From assembly GCA_964485515.1 (NCBI GenBank), contig CAZALT010000033.1, positions 1 to 25,483 on the forward strand: DNA of 25,483 bases, in the 5' to 3' direction. Below the pieces are notes generated by a model. That model did not search any database and had not been told where the DNA came from. It saw only the letters and a list, made by a program, of their open reading frames with translations. The DNA is from CAZALT01 sp964485515 (GTDB taxonomy: Bacteria; Actinomycetota; Acidimicrobiia; Acidimicrobiales; Acidimicrobilacustridaceae). The position numbers were made by a program, and so were the translations under genes. How positions within the stretch are numbered: position 1 is the first letter of the stretch; each line of letters starts with the position of its first letter. Positions 7,080-13,930 of this stretch are shown here, piece after piece.

Positions 7080-7289
7080 CGGCGCATCCTGTCGCCCACG
7101 CCCCGGCGAGGCAACCACGGCACGCGGGAACCACCCCTGGCGGTGCGCCACCTCCCCCACGATCGGGACGCGACCTTTGCCCCGTAGTCCAAATGGCCCC
7201 AAATGGGCCGTACGGCTCATGAGATACCGATCAAGGTCGTTCGAGGTCGTGCCGATGCTCTCTGCAGGTTTCGTGACTGGAGGGGCCAC
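7080..7289. other. Intergenic region between divergent genes
   Basis: This 210-base gap is the longest in the window. It separates the minus-strand phosphodiesterase from the plus-strand zinc-ribbon gene and should hold promoters for both. The minus-strand reading frame remains open through it, but the implied peptide looks non-coding. A short stem GGCCC/GGGCC around CAAAT lies near 7195-7207. I cannot point to a confident -10 for either gene. Confidence 0.4.
7279..7285 (+). promoter_or_regulatory. Strong Shine-Dalgarno sequence for the zinc-ribbon gene
   Basis: GGAGGGG ends 4 bases before the ATG at 7290 (its GGAGG core ends 6 before). It decides the start in favour of 7290 over the upstream in-frame ATG at 7203. 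Confidence 0.8.
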
Positions 7290-7625
7290 ATGGCAACCAT
7301 TCGTGCGAGTTGCAGCGACTGTGGGGACGTAGAGCTGACGACCGCCGATGTCCGGGTTCGGGTGTGCAACGCCGACAACCAGGGTTCGTACCTCTTTCGG
7401 TGTCCGTCCTGTTCCATGACGGTGGTCAAGACCGCCGAGCCCCGCACGATCGACCTCCTGGTGGCCTCCGGCGTCGCCTACGAGACCTGGAACCTCCCAC
7501 TCGAGCTCAGCGAGCCTCGGGGCACCGGCGACAGCCTCACCCACGACGACCTGATCGACTTCCACGCCATCCTCGACGACGAGGCCCTGCTGTGGGATGC
7601 GCTCTCCTCGCTCGACGGGCTCTGA
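7290..7625 (+). CDS. Zinc-ribbon protein of unknown function
   Basis: I do not recognise a named family. The 111-residue protein starts MATIRASCSDCGDVEL and has Cys8-x2-Cys11 and Cys38-x2-Cys41 (FRCPSCSM), with an extra Cys26, in a short beta-rich N-terminal half. This is the layout of a treble Cys-pair zinc ribbon, as in many small nucleic-acid- or protein-binding adaptors. The C-terminal half is acidic and helical (THDDLIDFHAILDDEALLWDALSS) and could be a protein-binding tail. A strong Shine-Dalgarno sequence fixes the start. It stands alone between the divergent phosphodiesterase gene and the small membrane protein gene. Zinc binding is inferred from cysteine spacing only. Confidence 0.75.
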   Translation: MATIRASCSDCGDVELTTADVRVRVCNADNQGSYLFRCPSCSMTVVKTAEPRTIDLLVASGVAYETWNLPLELSEPRGTGDSLTHDDLIDFHAILDDEALLWDALSSLDGL

Positions 7626-7664
7626 CCTCCTTCAGGTCCTGACCTCCTTCAGGTTCTGACCTCC
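7621..7664 (+). repeat. 17-base tandem repeat containing anti-Shine-Dalgarno-like ACCTCCTT
   Basis: Units TCTGACCTCCTTCAGGT (7621-7637) and CCTGACCTCCTTCAGGT (7638-7654) are followed by a partial third copy to 7664. The array starts within the stop codon of the zinc-ribbon gene. Each unit can form a small ACCT/AGGT stem and holds ACCTCCTT, which is the sequence of the 16S rRNA 3' tail. Confidence 0.8.
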
Positions 7665-7680
7665 GAGCGTCGGCGAGCGC

Positions 7681-7686
7681 TACGGT
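7681..7686 (+). promoter_or_regulatory. -10 hexamer for a leaderless transcript of the small membrane protein gene
   Basis: TACGGT ends 7 bases before the GTG at 7694. It favours that start over the GTG at 7688, which is only one base beyond the hexamer. Confidence 0.5.
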
Positions 7687-7693
7687 CGTGTCG

Positions 7694-7939
7694 GTGTCTT
7701 CGGTCTGGTGGTTGCCCGCGACCGTCCTGGTGCTCGGATCGCTCGTGGTGTGGGCGCGCATCCGGCGAGTGGAGCGCGAGATCGCGTCCACGACCGCGGT
7801 CACGGATGGCCTGGCTGAGCTGAGCGGGGCAGCTGCGATCCTCACGACCGCCATCTCCCGGACCGGGTCGCGACGAGCGCGCGTCGCCCGTCGCGTCGAT
7901 CCTGGCCCCGATCGCGAGCCGAGCAACCCCGAGCGATAG
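7694..7939 (+). CDS. Small membrane protein, function unknown
   Basis: The 81-residue product begins MSSVWWLPATVLVLGSLVVWARIRR when read from GTG 7694: one N-terminal membrane segment (about residues 4-22) followed by a basic stop-transfer region, so the C-terminus is probably cytoplasmic. The middle is a plausible amphipathic helix (VEREIASTTAVTDGLAELSG), and the end is Arg/Pro-rich and likely disordered. I do not recognise a family. Codon use agrees with coding (G/C at third positions). Its TAG stop is also the first half of the -10 hexamer of tatB, so the two genes touch at the regulatory level. It could be an accessory to the Tat genes, but only position suggests this. Confidence 0.55.
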   Translation: MSSVWWLPATVLVLGSLVVWARIRRVEREIASTTAVTDGLAELSGAAAILTTAISRTGSRRARVARRVDPGPDREPSNPER

Positions 7940-7942
7940 ACT
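7937..7942 (+). promoter_or_regulatory. -10 hexamer of tatB overlapping the upstream stop codon
   Basis: TAGACT ends 7 bases before the tatB ATG at 7950. Its first three bases are the stop codon of the small membrane protein gene. No Shine-Dalgarno sequence precedes the ATG, so a leaderless transcript is expected. Confidence 0.6.
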
Positions 7943-7949
7943 GACGGGC

Positions 7950-8369
7950 ATGTTCAACGTCGGTGGTGGCGAGTTCATGCTCATCGCCCTCATCGCGCTG
8001 TTGGTGCTGGGGCCCGACAAGCTCCCCGACTTCGCCCGCAAGTCGGCCCGGATGATCGGCCAACTGCGCTCGATGTCTCAGGGCTTCCAGAACGAGATGA
8101 AGAGCGTCATCGACCTCGACGAGATGAAGGGCCTCATGAACGAGGGCACCGGCACCATGCAGGGCACCCGTGGGCCACGACTCGTCGGCCCGATCGATGA
8201 GGGGAGCGGGCCACTCGACCCCTCCGCGTCCCCCCCCGACGCACCCGGCCAACCGACCGCCGCACCCAGCTCGTTCGACAGCGGAGCACCGTCCTCGACA
8301 CCCGACGCGGCTCAGGCCACCGCCGGTGAGCCCGATGAGAAGGGCTCCAGCGGCACGAGCGCCGCCTGA
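7950..8369 (+). CDS. tatB: Sec-independent translocase TatA/TatB-family subunit, probably TatB
   Basis: TatA and TatB proteins work with TatC to move folded proteins across the membrane. The 139-residue protein begins MFNVGGGEFMLIALIALLVLGPDKLPDFARK: a short N-terminal membrane helix with a polar Glu at position 8, the Gly-Pro hinge (LGPDKLP) and a long amphipathic helix (RMIGQLRSMSQGFQNEMKSV). Glu8 and the LGP-x-KLP hinge favour TatB over TatA, which usually has Phe-Gly-Pro-x-KLP. The rest is a Pro/Ser/Ala-rich disordered tail. tatC follows after 7 bases. A separate tatA would then be expected elsewhere unless this single protein does both jobs. Confidence 0.85.
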   Translation: MFNVGGGEFMLIALIALLVLGPDKLPDFARKSARMIGQLRSMSQGFQNEMKSVIDLDEMKGLMNEGTGTMQGTRGPRLVGPIDEGSGPLDPSASPPDAPGQPTAAPSSFDSGAPSSTPDAAQATAGEPDEKGSSGTSAA

Positions 8370-8376
8370 CGCCACC

Positions 8377-9159
8377 GTGAGCGCCCAACCCCAGGAGCTC
8401 GCCGGTGGTCACATGACCATCTGGGAGCACGTCGCCGAACTTCGCTCCCGTCTCATCAAGGCCGCGGTCGCCGTGGCGGCGGGCGCGCTCGTCGGGTGGT
8501 TCCTCTACCCCTACGTGCTCGAGTTCCTCATGCGCCCCTACGAGCAGGTCATGCCCGGTGCGACGCTGCTCGCCCTCGATCCGCTCGAACCGTTCATGAT
8601 CCGGCTCAAGGTGTCGGGCTACCTGGGCATCGCCTTCGCCATGCCGGTCCTCCTGTGGCAGGTGTGGAGGTTCGTCACACCTGGGCTCTACCCCCACGAG
8701 AAGAAGTACGCCATCCCGTTCGTGGTCAGCTCGCTCGTGTTGTTCTTCTTCGGGGCGACCATCGCCTATCTCACACTCGTACCCGCCCTCGACTTCCTCA
8801 CCCAGATCGGCGGCGAGGCGATCACCACGCAGTACTCGCCGGAGAAGTACATCACGCTGATCATCTACATGATGCTGGCCTTCGGTGCGGGCTTCGAGTT
8901 CCCCGTCCTGCTCGTCGCCCTCCAGATGATCGGTGTCCTCAAGCCTCGCCAGCTGATCGGCTTCTGGCGCACGGCGACGCTCATCATCGCCGTGGTTGCC
9001 GCCGTCATCACCCCGAGCGCTGACCCCATCAGCATGCTGGCGCTCGCCGTTCCCATGTTCGTCCTCTATTGGGGCTCCATCGGCATCGGCGCGCTCTTCC
9101 TCCGTCTCCGCAAGCGCAAGGACGGCACCGGCAGGGACGCGACGCCGGCCAGCGCGTGA
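8377..9159 (+). CDS. tatC: Sec-independent translocase subunit TatC
   Basis: TatC is the receptor for twin-arginine signal peptides. From GTG 8377 it has 260 residues with six predicted membrane helices (roughly 27-47, 78-98, 112-135, 158-183, 197-212 and 216-242). Family landmarks are visible: the cytoplasmic N-terminal MTIWEHVAELRSRL, the loop TPGLYPHEKKY after helix 2, and FGAGFEFPVLL carrying the conserved Glu174 in helix 4. ATG 8413 (MTIWEH) is an alternative start. The charged tail RLRKRKDGTGRD is cytoplasmic. The TGA stop overlaps the GTG of the helicase by four bases (GTGA). The order tatA/B, tatC, helY is also found in mycobacteria downstream of pafBC. Confidence 0.95.
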   Translation: MSAQPQELAGGHMTIWEHVAELRSRLIKAAVAVAAGALVGWFLYPYVLEFLMRPYEQVMPGATLLALDPLEPFMIRLKVSGYLGIAFAMPVLLWQVWRFVTPGLYPHEKKYAIPFVVSSLVLFFFGATIAYLTLVPALDFLTQIGGEAITTQYSPEKYITLIIYMMLAFGAGFEFPVLLVALQMIGVLKPRQLIGFWRTATLIIAVVAAVITPSADPISMLALAVPMFVLYWGSIGIGALFLRLRKRKDGTGRDATPASA

Positions 9160-11927
9160 TCACGCCGCCCGACGACGGACCGCCCGGCGACTCATCGGAC
9201 AACCGCGGGTTCGCCCTCGATCCGTTCCAGGTCGAGGCCAACGAGGGGCTCGACCGGGGTGCGTCGGTCCTCGTGGCCGCGCCGACCGGCTCCGGCAAGA
9301 CGGTGATCGCCGAGCACGCCGTCGAACTTGCCCTCGCCCACGGCACCAAGGCCTTCTACACGACGCCCATCAAGGCGCTGTCCAACCAGAAGTTCCACGA
9401 CCTCGTGCGGCGTCACGGGGCGTCCAACATCGGGCTCCTCACCGGCGACAACGCCGTCAACGGCGACGCGCCCGTGGTGGTGATGACCACCGAGGTGCTG
9501 CGCAACATGATCTACGCCCGCTCGGGCGCGCTCGACGGCCTCGAGTACGTGATCCTCGATGAGGTCCACTACCTCCAAGACGCCTACCGCGGCCCGGTGT
9601 GGGAGGAGGTGATGATCCACCTCCCCGAAGGGGTGCGGCTCGTCTGTCTGTCCGCCACGATCTCGAACGCCCAAGAGCTCGTCGACTGGATCACCACGGT
9701 GCGCGGCGACACCGCGCTCGTCACCGAGACGAAGCGGCCCGTCGAGCTGGAGAACCTGTACGCCGTGGCCGACAAGGCCGAGCGCGAGCTCGTGGTCATC
9801 CCCACGCTCGTCGACGGCGAGCCCAACCGCGACGGCAGCCACTTCGACGCCGAGATCGCCGACAAGGGCCGCAAGCGCAACCCGAGCACCCGCTACCGCC
9901 GATCCTTCGCCACGCCCCGGCGACTCGAGCTGCTCGAAGCGCTCGACGACGTCGACCTGCTGCCCGCGATCTTCTTCATCTTCAGCCGGGCCGGATGCGA
10001 GGACGCGGTCAAGCACGTCATCGACGCCGGCGTGCGACTCACGACTCCCGAGCAGCGCGACGAGATCATCCAGATCGCCGAGTCACACGTGGCGGCGCTG
10101 TCGGATCGCGACCTCGAGCTGCTCGGCTACTCCCGCTGGCTGCTCGCGCTCGAATCGGGCGTGGCTGCCCATCACGCCGGCATGGTCCCGCCGTTCAAGG
10201 AGGCGGTGGAGACCTGCTTCGCCCGTGGGCTCATCAAGGTCGTGTTCGCCACCGAGACCCTCGCCCTCGGCATCAACATGCCGGCCCGCACGGTGATCAT
10301 CGACAAGCTGACCAAGTTCACGGGCGACGGCCACGAGTTCCTGACCCCCGCCCAGTACACCCAGCTCACGGGGCGAGCCGGTCGGCGCGGCATCGACGAG
10401 CACGGTACGGCGGTCGTGCTGTGGTCGCCGTTCGTGAGCTTCGCCGAAGTCGCCGCCCTGGCCGCCAGCCGCTCCTTCAGGCTCACCTCTGCCTTCCGCC
10501 CGACCTACAACATGGCGGCCAACCTGGTCAGGCGCTACTCGGCGTCGCAGGCCCACCACCTGCTGAACCTCTCCCTGGCCCAGTACCAGGCCGACCAGTC
10601 GGTGGTCCGCATGGAAGCCCGCCTGGCCAAGCGGCGGGAGCACCTGGCCGAGGTGGAGGTGACGGCCCGGTGCGAGCTCGGTGACATCGACGAGTACATC
10701 GCGCTCGTCACGGCGGAACGTGGCGAGAGCACCACGCGCACCGCGACGCCCGACGAGCTGCTCGACCGGGCCCTCGCCGCGTTGAAGCCGGGCGACGTCT
10801 TCCACCTGCACGGGGGCAAGTCGGCCGGTGCCGTCGCCGTGCTGTCGGTCTCGACCCGCAAGAGCGGCCTGACCCGGGTTCGCGTCGTGTCCGCGGGTCG
10901 TCGGATCCTCACCCTTGGCGCAACGAATTTCGAGATCGCACCGCGAGTGGTCGGCCACGTCGAGCTGCCCACGCCCTTCACGCCGAGCAGCACCTCGTTC
11001 CAACGAGCCGTCGCCCGACAGCTCGCCGAGCTGACCGGCGACGACCTCACCGAGGAGCAGGCGACATCGCACCGCGAGACCGGCGCGGCCGGGCACCCCG
11101 TGGATCGGTGCCCCGATCGCGACGCCCACCTGCGAGCCGCACGCGACGCGAAGAAGACCCGCCAGCAGATCGCCGAGCTGAAAGCGCAGATCCGGGGCCA
11201 CACCGGCTCGTTGGCCCGGACCTTCGACAAGGTCCTCAACCTGTTGGAGAGCTGGAAGTACCTCGACGGCTGGGCCTTGACGAGCAGGGGAGAGCAGCTC
11301 GCCCGCATCTACCACGAGGGCGATCTGCTCCTCGCCGAAGGCCTGCACAGCCGACTGTTCGACGGACTCGACGCGCCAGCCCTCGCCGCGCTGGTCTCGT
11401 GCCTCACCTATGAGCACCGGTCGAAGGAACCGGCGCCTCCGCCGCGCTTCCCCGACCCCGCCGTGCGCTCGGGCTTCGAGCACCTCGTCGAGATCGGCAC
11501 GGCGCTGAGCCGCGACGAGATCGCCATCGGACTCCCACCGACCCGACTGCCCGATCCGGGATTCGTCGGACACGCCTATGCCTGGGCCGCCGGCGACGAC
11601 CTCGCCCGGGTCCTGCGCGACGAAGACCTCTCCGGCGGCGACTTCGTGCGCAACATCCGCCAGCTCATCGACCTTCTGCGCCAGGTCGGCGACGCCGCCA
11701 CCGATCCCGAGACCCAGCGCGAAGCTCGACGGGCAGCCGACCAGCTCTTCCGGGGAGTGGTCGCCGCATCCGCGACCCTCGGGGCCGACGACCCCGAAGA
11801 CGAGCCCGACGACCTCGAGTCGGTCGAGCGTCCAGACGCCGACGCGACCATCGATGACCCCGTCGATGACCCCGCCGACGGCCCCGTCGAGGATCGGGGC
11901 GACCGGTCCGTCAACACCGACCCATGA
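9156..11927 (+). CDS. helY: Ski2-like DExH-box RNA helicase, HelY type
   Basis: Large ATP-driven helicases of this type resemble eukaryotic Mtr4 and Ski2 and are thought to unwind structured RNA. The 923-residue protein is close to the 906 of M. tuberculosis HelY. FALDPFQVEA precedes Walker A APTGSGKT (residues 42-49). TTPIKALSNQK is motif Ia, LDEVHYLQD holds the DEVH box (135-138), and LSATISN is motif III. The second RecA domain carries FIFSRAGCE, the HHAGM segment, ATETLALGINMPART, and QLTGRAGRRGID near residue 403. The C-terminal third, from about LARIYHEGDLLL, matches the DSHCT helical domain. The acidic tail (DDPVDDPADGPVEDRGD) looks disordered. GTG 9156 overlaps the tatC stop and the gene's own stop overlaps the next ATG, so the three genes are coupled. 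Confidence 0.94.
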   Translation: MITPPDDGPPGDSSDNRGFALDPFQVEANEGLDRGASVLVAAPTGSGKTVIAEHAVELALAHGTKAFYTTPIKALSNQKFHDLVRRHGASNIGLLTGDNAVNGDAPVVVMTTEVLRNMIYARSGALDGLEYVILDEVHYLQDAYRGPVWEEVMIHLPEGVRLVCLSATISNAQELVDWITTVRGDTALVTETKRPVELENLYAVADKAERELVVIPTLVDGEPNRDGSHFDAEIADKGRKRNPSTRYRRSFATPRRLELLEALDDVDLLPAIFFIFSRAGCEDAVKHVIDAGVRLTTPEQRDEIIQIAESHVAALSDRDLELLGYSRWLLALESGVAAHHAGMVPPFKEAVETCFARGLIKVVFATETLALGINMPARTVIIDKLTKFTGDGHEFLTPAQYTQLTGRAGRRGIDEHGTAVVLWSPFVSFAEVAALAASRSFRLTSAFRPTYNMAANLVRRYSASQAHHLLNLSLAQYQADQSVVRMEARLAKRREHLAEVEVTARCELGDIDEYIALVTAERGESTTRTATPDELLDRALAALKPGDVFHLHGGKSAGAVAVLSVSTRKSGLTRVRVVSAGRRILTLGATNFEIAPRVVGHVELPTPFTPSSTSFQRAVARQLAELTGDDLTEEQATSHRETGAAGHPVDRCPDRDAHLRAARDAKKTRQQIAELKAQIRGHTGSLARTFDKVLNLLESWKYLDGWALTSRGEQLARIYHEGDLLLAEGLHSRLFDGLDAPALAALVSCLTYEHRSKEPAPPPRFPDPAVRSGFEHLVEIGTALSRDEIAIGLPPTRLPDPGFVGHAYAWAAGDDLARVLRDEDLSGGDFVRNIRQLIDLLRQVGDAATDPETQREARRAADQLFRGVVAASATLGADDPEDEPDDLESVERPDADATIDDPVDDPADGPVEDRGDRSVNTDP

Positions 11928-12535
11928 CCATCCGCAAGGGCGAGGGGTGGGGGAGCGCCGCCCCGCTTCCCGACGACGGCGTCCTCGTCCGGTCCGACGC
12001 GGAGGCCCGCACACTCGTCGAGACCGCCCGTCGGGCGGGATCACCGCCTCCCGTGCTGGGTCTGCTGGGAGGCGACCTCTGCAAGACCCTCGGCGGCCGC
12101 GGCGACGAGTCCCGCCTCCGCTCCGAACAGGCCATGACGTTCCAGGTCGATCTCGGCTCGGTCCTGGCCGACGGACGCCTGCATTGGTTCGTCGCCCACC
12201 TGATCGCGCACCGGAGATGGTGGCGGGGCCGGGCCGTGGCGGTCATGAACGCGCAGTGGCTCGGGTCGTGGGACCTCGGGCCGCGGTCGCACCCCAACGA
12301 CGGGCTGCTCGACGTCTCCGAAGGAGCCCTCCCGCTCGGCGACCTCCTCAAGGCGCGTCGACGGGCGACGACGGGTACCCACATCCCGCATCCCGCCATC
12401 ACGACCCGGCGGGTCAACGCATGGCAGACCGAGCTCGATCCACCGACGCCGGTCTGGCTCGACGGCGTCGCGCTCGGTTCGGTGCGCAACCTGTCGGTCC
12501 GCGTCGAACCGGACGCCCTCACCGTCGTGGTCTGA
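11924..12535 (+). CDS. Stand-alone protein resembling the C-terminal half of YegS/diacylglycerol-kinase-type lipid kinases
   Basis: The 203-residue protein starts at the ATG that overlaps the helY stop (ATGA), so it is translated with the helicase. The central part MNAQWLGSWDLGPRSHPNDGLLDV (residues 108-131, read in pieces) and the later GTHIPHPAI, PVWLDGV and VRVEPDALTVVV follow the pattern of the beta-rich C-terminal domain of YegS/DagK-like kinases. There the Pro-x-x-x-PNDGLLDV strand and the W-LDG turn recur. The N-terminal nucleotide domain is missing; only LGLLGGDLCKTLGG (46-58) recalls a GGDGT-like turn. It therefore seems unable to be a full kinase by itself. A diverged but complete family of unknown role is equally possible. 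The resemblance is from pattern memory. Confidence 0.6.
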   Translation: MTIRKGEGWGSAAPLPDDGVLVRSDAEARTLVETARRAGSPPPVLGLLGGDLCKTLGGRGDESRLRSEQAMTFQVDLGSVLADGRLHWFVAHLIAHRRWWRGRAVAVMNAQWLGSWDLGPRSHPNDGLLDVSEGALPLGDLLKARRRATTGTHIPHPAITTRRVNAWQTELDPPTPVWLDGVALGSVRNLSVRVEPDALTVVV

Positions 12536-12645
12536 TCGCTCACCCCACGGACAACCTGTTCGCATCCCCTTCGATGCCTCTCCTCTCCCTTGTCGCCCGG
12601 GTCTCGTCCCGAGTGCGACGCCCCGGGACCCGGAGCACCGCCGAG

Positions 12646-12651
12646 TACCCT
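12646..12651 (+). promoter_or_regulatory. -10 hexamer for a leaderless transcript of the M20 gene
   Basis: TACCCT ends 6 bases before the ATG at 12658. No Shine-Dalgarno sequence is seen. The 122-base gap upstream contains nothing else I can identify. Confidence 0.5.
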
Positions 12652-12657
12652 GCCGGC

Positions 12658-13842
12658 ATGGATCTCGACGCCATCAAGGACCGCGTGTGCGCCGCGGTCG
12701 ACGACCGCGCCGCCACCCTCATCGAGGCGTCCCATGCGATCCACGCCGACCCCGAGCTCGCCTTCGACGAGCATCGGGCCCACGATCTGCTCACCGACCT
12801 GATCGAGGCCGAAGGCCTCCCGGTCGAGCGTCAGGCCTACGGCGTCTCCACCGGGTTCGCCGCTCGGTCCGGCGACCGTGGCCCGACCGTCGCGGTCCTG
12901 TTGGAGTACGACGCCCTCCCCGGCATCGGTCACGCCTGTGGACACAACATCATCGCCGCCGCCGGTCTCGGAGCCGGCCTGACCGCGGCCACCTTCGCCG
13001 ACGAGGTCGGTGGCCGGGTCCTCCTGCTCGGAACACCGGCCGAGGAGGGCGGCGGCGGAAAGATCGTCATGGCCGAGCACGGAGCGCTCGACGGCGTCGA
13101 CGTCGCCATGATGGTGCACCCCGCGGCCGCCGATCTCCGGGGCATGGACACGTTGGCCATCCACCAGCTGCGCGTCGACTACACGGGCGTCGCCGCTCAC
13201 GCCGCCGCCTTCCCCCACGAAGGCCGCAACGCGCTCGACGCCGCCGTGCTCGGCTACAGCAACGTCGCCGCGCTGCGCCAGCACATCCGGCCCGAGGAGC
13301 GCATCCATGGCGTCTTCCTCGAGGCGGGCGACAAGCCCAACATCGTCCCGGCCCACACCTCGGCGCACTGGTACATCCGCGCCGGCACGCTCGCCGCCCT
13401 CGCCGAGCTCGAGCAGCGGGTCATGGCCTGCCTCCAGGCCGGCGCCGACGCCGCCGGCTGCACGATGACCTCCGAGTGGCTCGAGAAGCCCTACGCCGAC
13501 ATGGTGGACAACCCACCGTTGCTCGACCTCTACGCCGCCAACGCCGCCCGGCTCGGCCGCACCGTGGTCGACCCGCGAGATTCCGAGGTGCGGGTCACCG
13601 GCAGCACCGACATGGGCAACGTGAGCCACCTGGTGGCCAGCATGCACCCGATGATCGCGGTCACCACGGACCCGATCGGCATCCACACCCCCGAGTTCGA
13701 ACGCTGCGCGGGCGGTCCGGGAGGCGATGCCGCCGTGGTCGACGGGGCCAAGGCCATGGCGATGACCATCGCCGACATCTGGGCCGACGCAGGCGTGCTC
13801 GATTCGATCCACACCGCGTTCGACCGACGGCACGGGTCGTGA
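12658..13842 (+). CDS. M20-family metal-dependent amidohydrolase/peptidase
   Basis: M20 enzymes cleave amide bonds of small peptides or acyl-amino acids using two metal ions. The 394-residue protein has an N-terminal helix, then HADPELAFDEHRA, YDALPGIGHACGHN (His92 to Asn97 with the metal ligand region CGHN) and GTPAEEGGGGK with the Glu pair 129-130 that includes the catalytic base. The lid/dimerisation domain spans about residues 170-285 (DYTGVAAHAAAFPHEGRNALDA). STDMGNVSHLVASMHPMIAV near the end supplies the last metal ligand. The GGGGK variant and the CGHNIIA form resemble the AbgB/PM20D2 branch (aminobenzoyl-glutamate or dipeptide hydrolases) more than ArgE or DapE. There is no signal peptide, so it is cytoplasmic. 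The substrate is unknown. Confidence 0.88.
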   Translation: MDLDAIKDRVCAAVDDRAATLIEASHAIHADPELAFDEHRAHDLLTDLIEAEGLPVERQAYGVSTGFAARSGDRGPTVAVLLEYDALPGIGHACGHNIIAAAGLGAGLTAATFADEVGGRVLLLGTPAEEGGGGKIVMAEHGALDGVDVAMMVHPAAADLRGMDTLAIHQLRVDYTGVAAHAAAFPHEGRNALDAAVLGYSNVAALRQHIRPEERIHGVFLEAGDKPNIVPAHTSAHWYIRAGTLAALAELEQRVMACLQAGADAAGCTMTSEWLEKPYADMVDNPPLLDLYAANAARLGRTVVDPRDSEVRVTGSTDMGNVSHLVASMHPMIAVTTDPIGIHTPEFERCAGGPGGDAAVVDGAKAMAMTIADIWADAGVLDSIHTAFDRRHGS

Positions 13843-13916
13843 ACCACCCCGGTCGGCGCCGGCGACCTGGGCCACCTGGGCGTCGGAGGGTGCGCGGCGA
13901 GGACGACCCCATGACC

Positions 13917-13922
13917 TACGCT
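13917..13922 (+). promoter_or_regulatory. -10 hexamer for a leaderless transcript of the ThyX-like gene
   Basis: TACGCT ends 8 bases before the GTG at 13931, and no Shine-Dalgarno sequence is present. Confidence 0.5.
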
Positions 13923-13930
13923 GCCCGACC

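Noticed and set aside
7080..7565. N-terminal extension of the phosphodiesterase to about 398 residues
   Set aside because: The extension overlaps the divergent zinc-ribbon gene, is low in complexity, and the family fold begins right after GTG 7079.
10083..12044. 653-codon minus-strand frame opposite helY
   Set aside because: Its peptide is Val/Gly/Arg-rich without motifs, while the plus strand has all helicase motifs.
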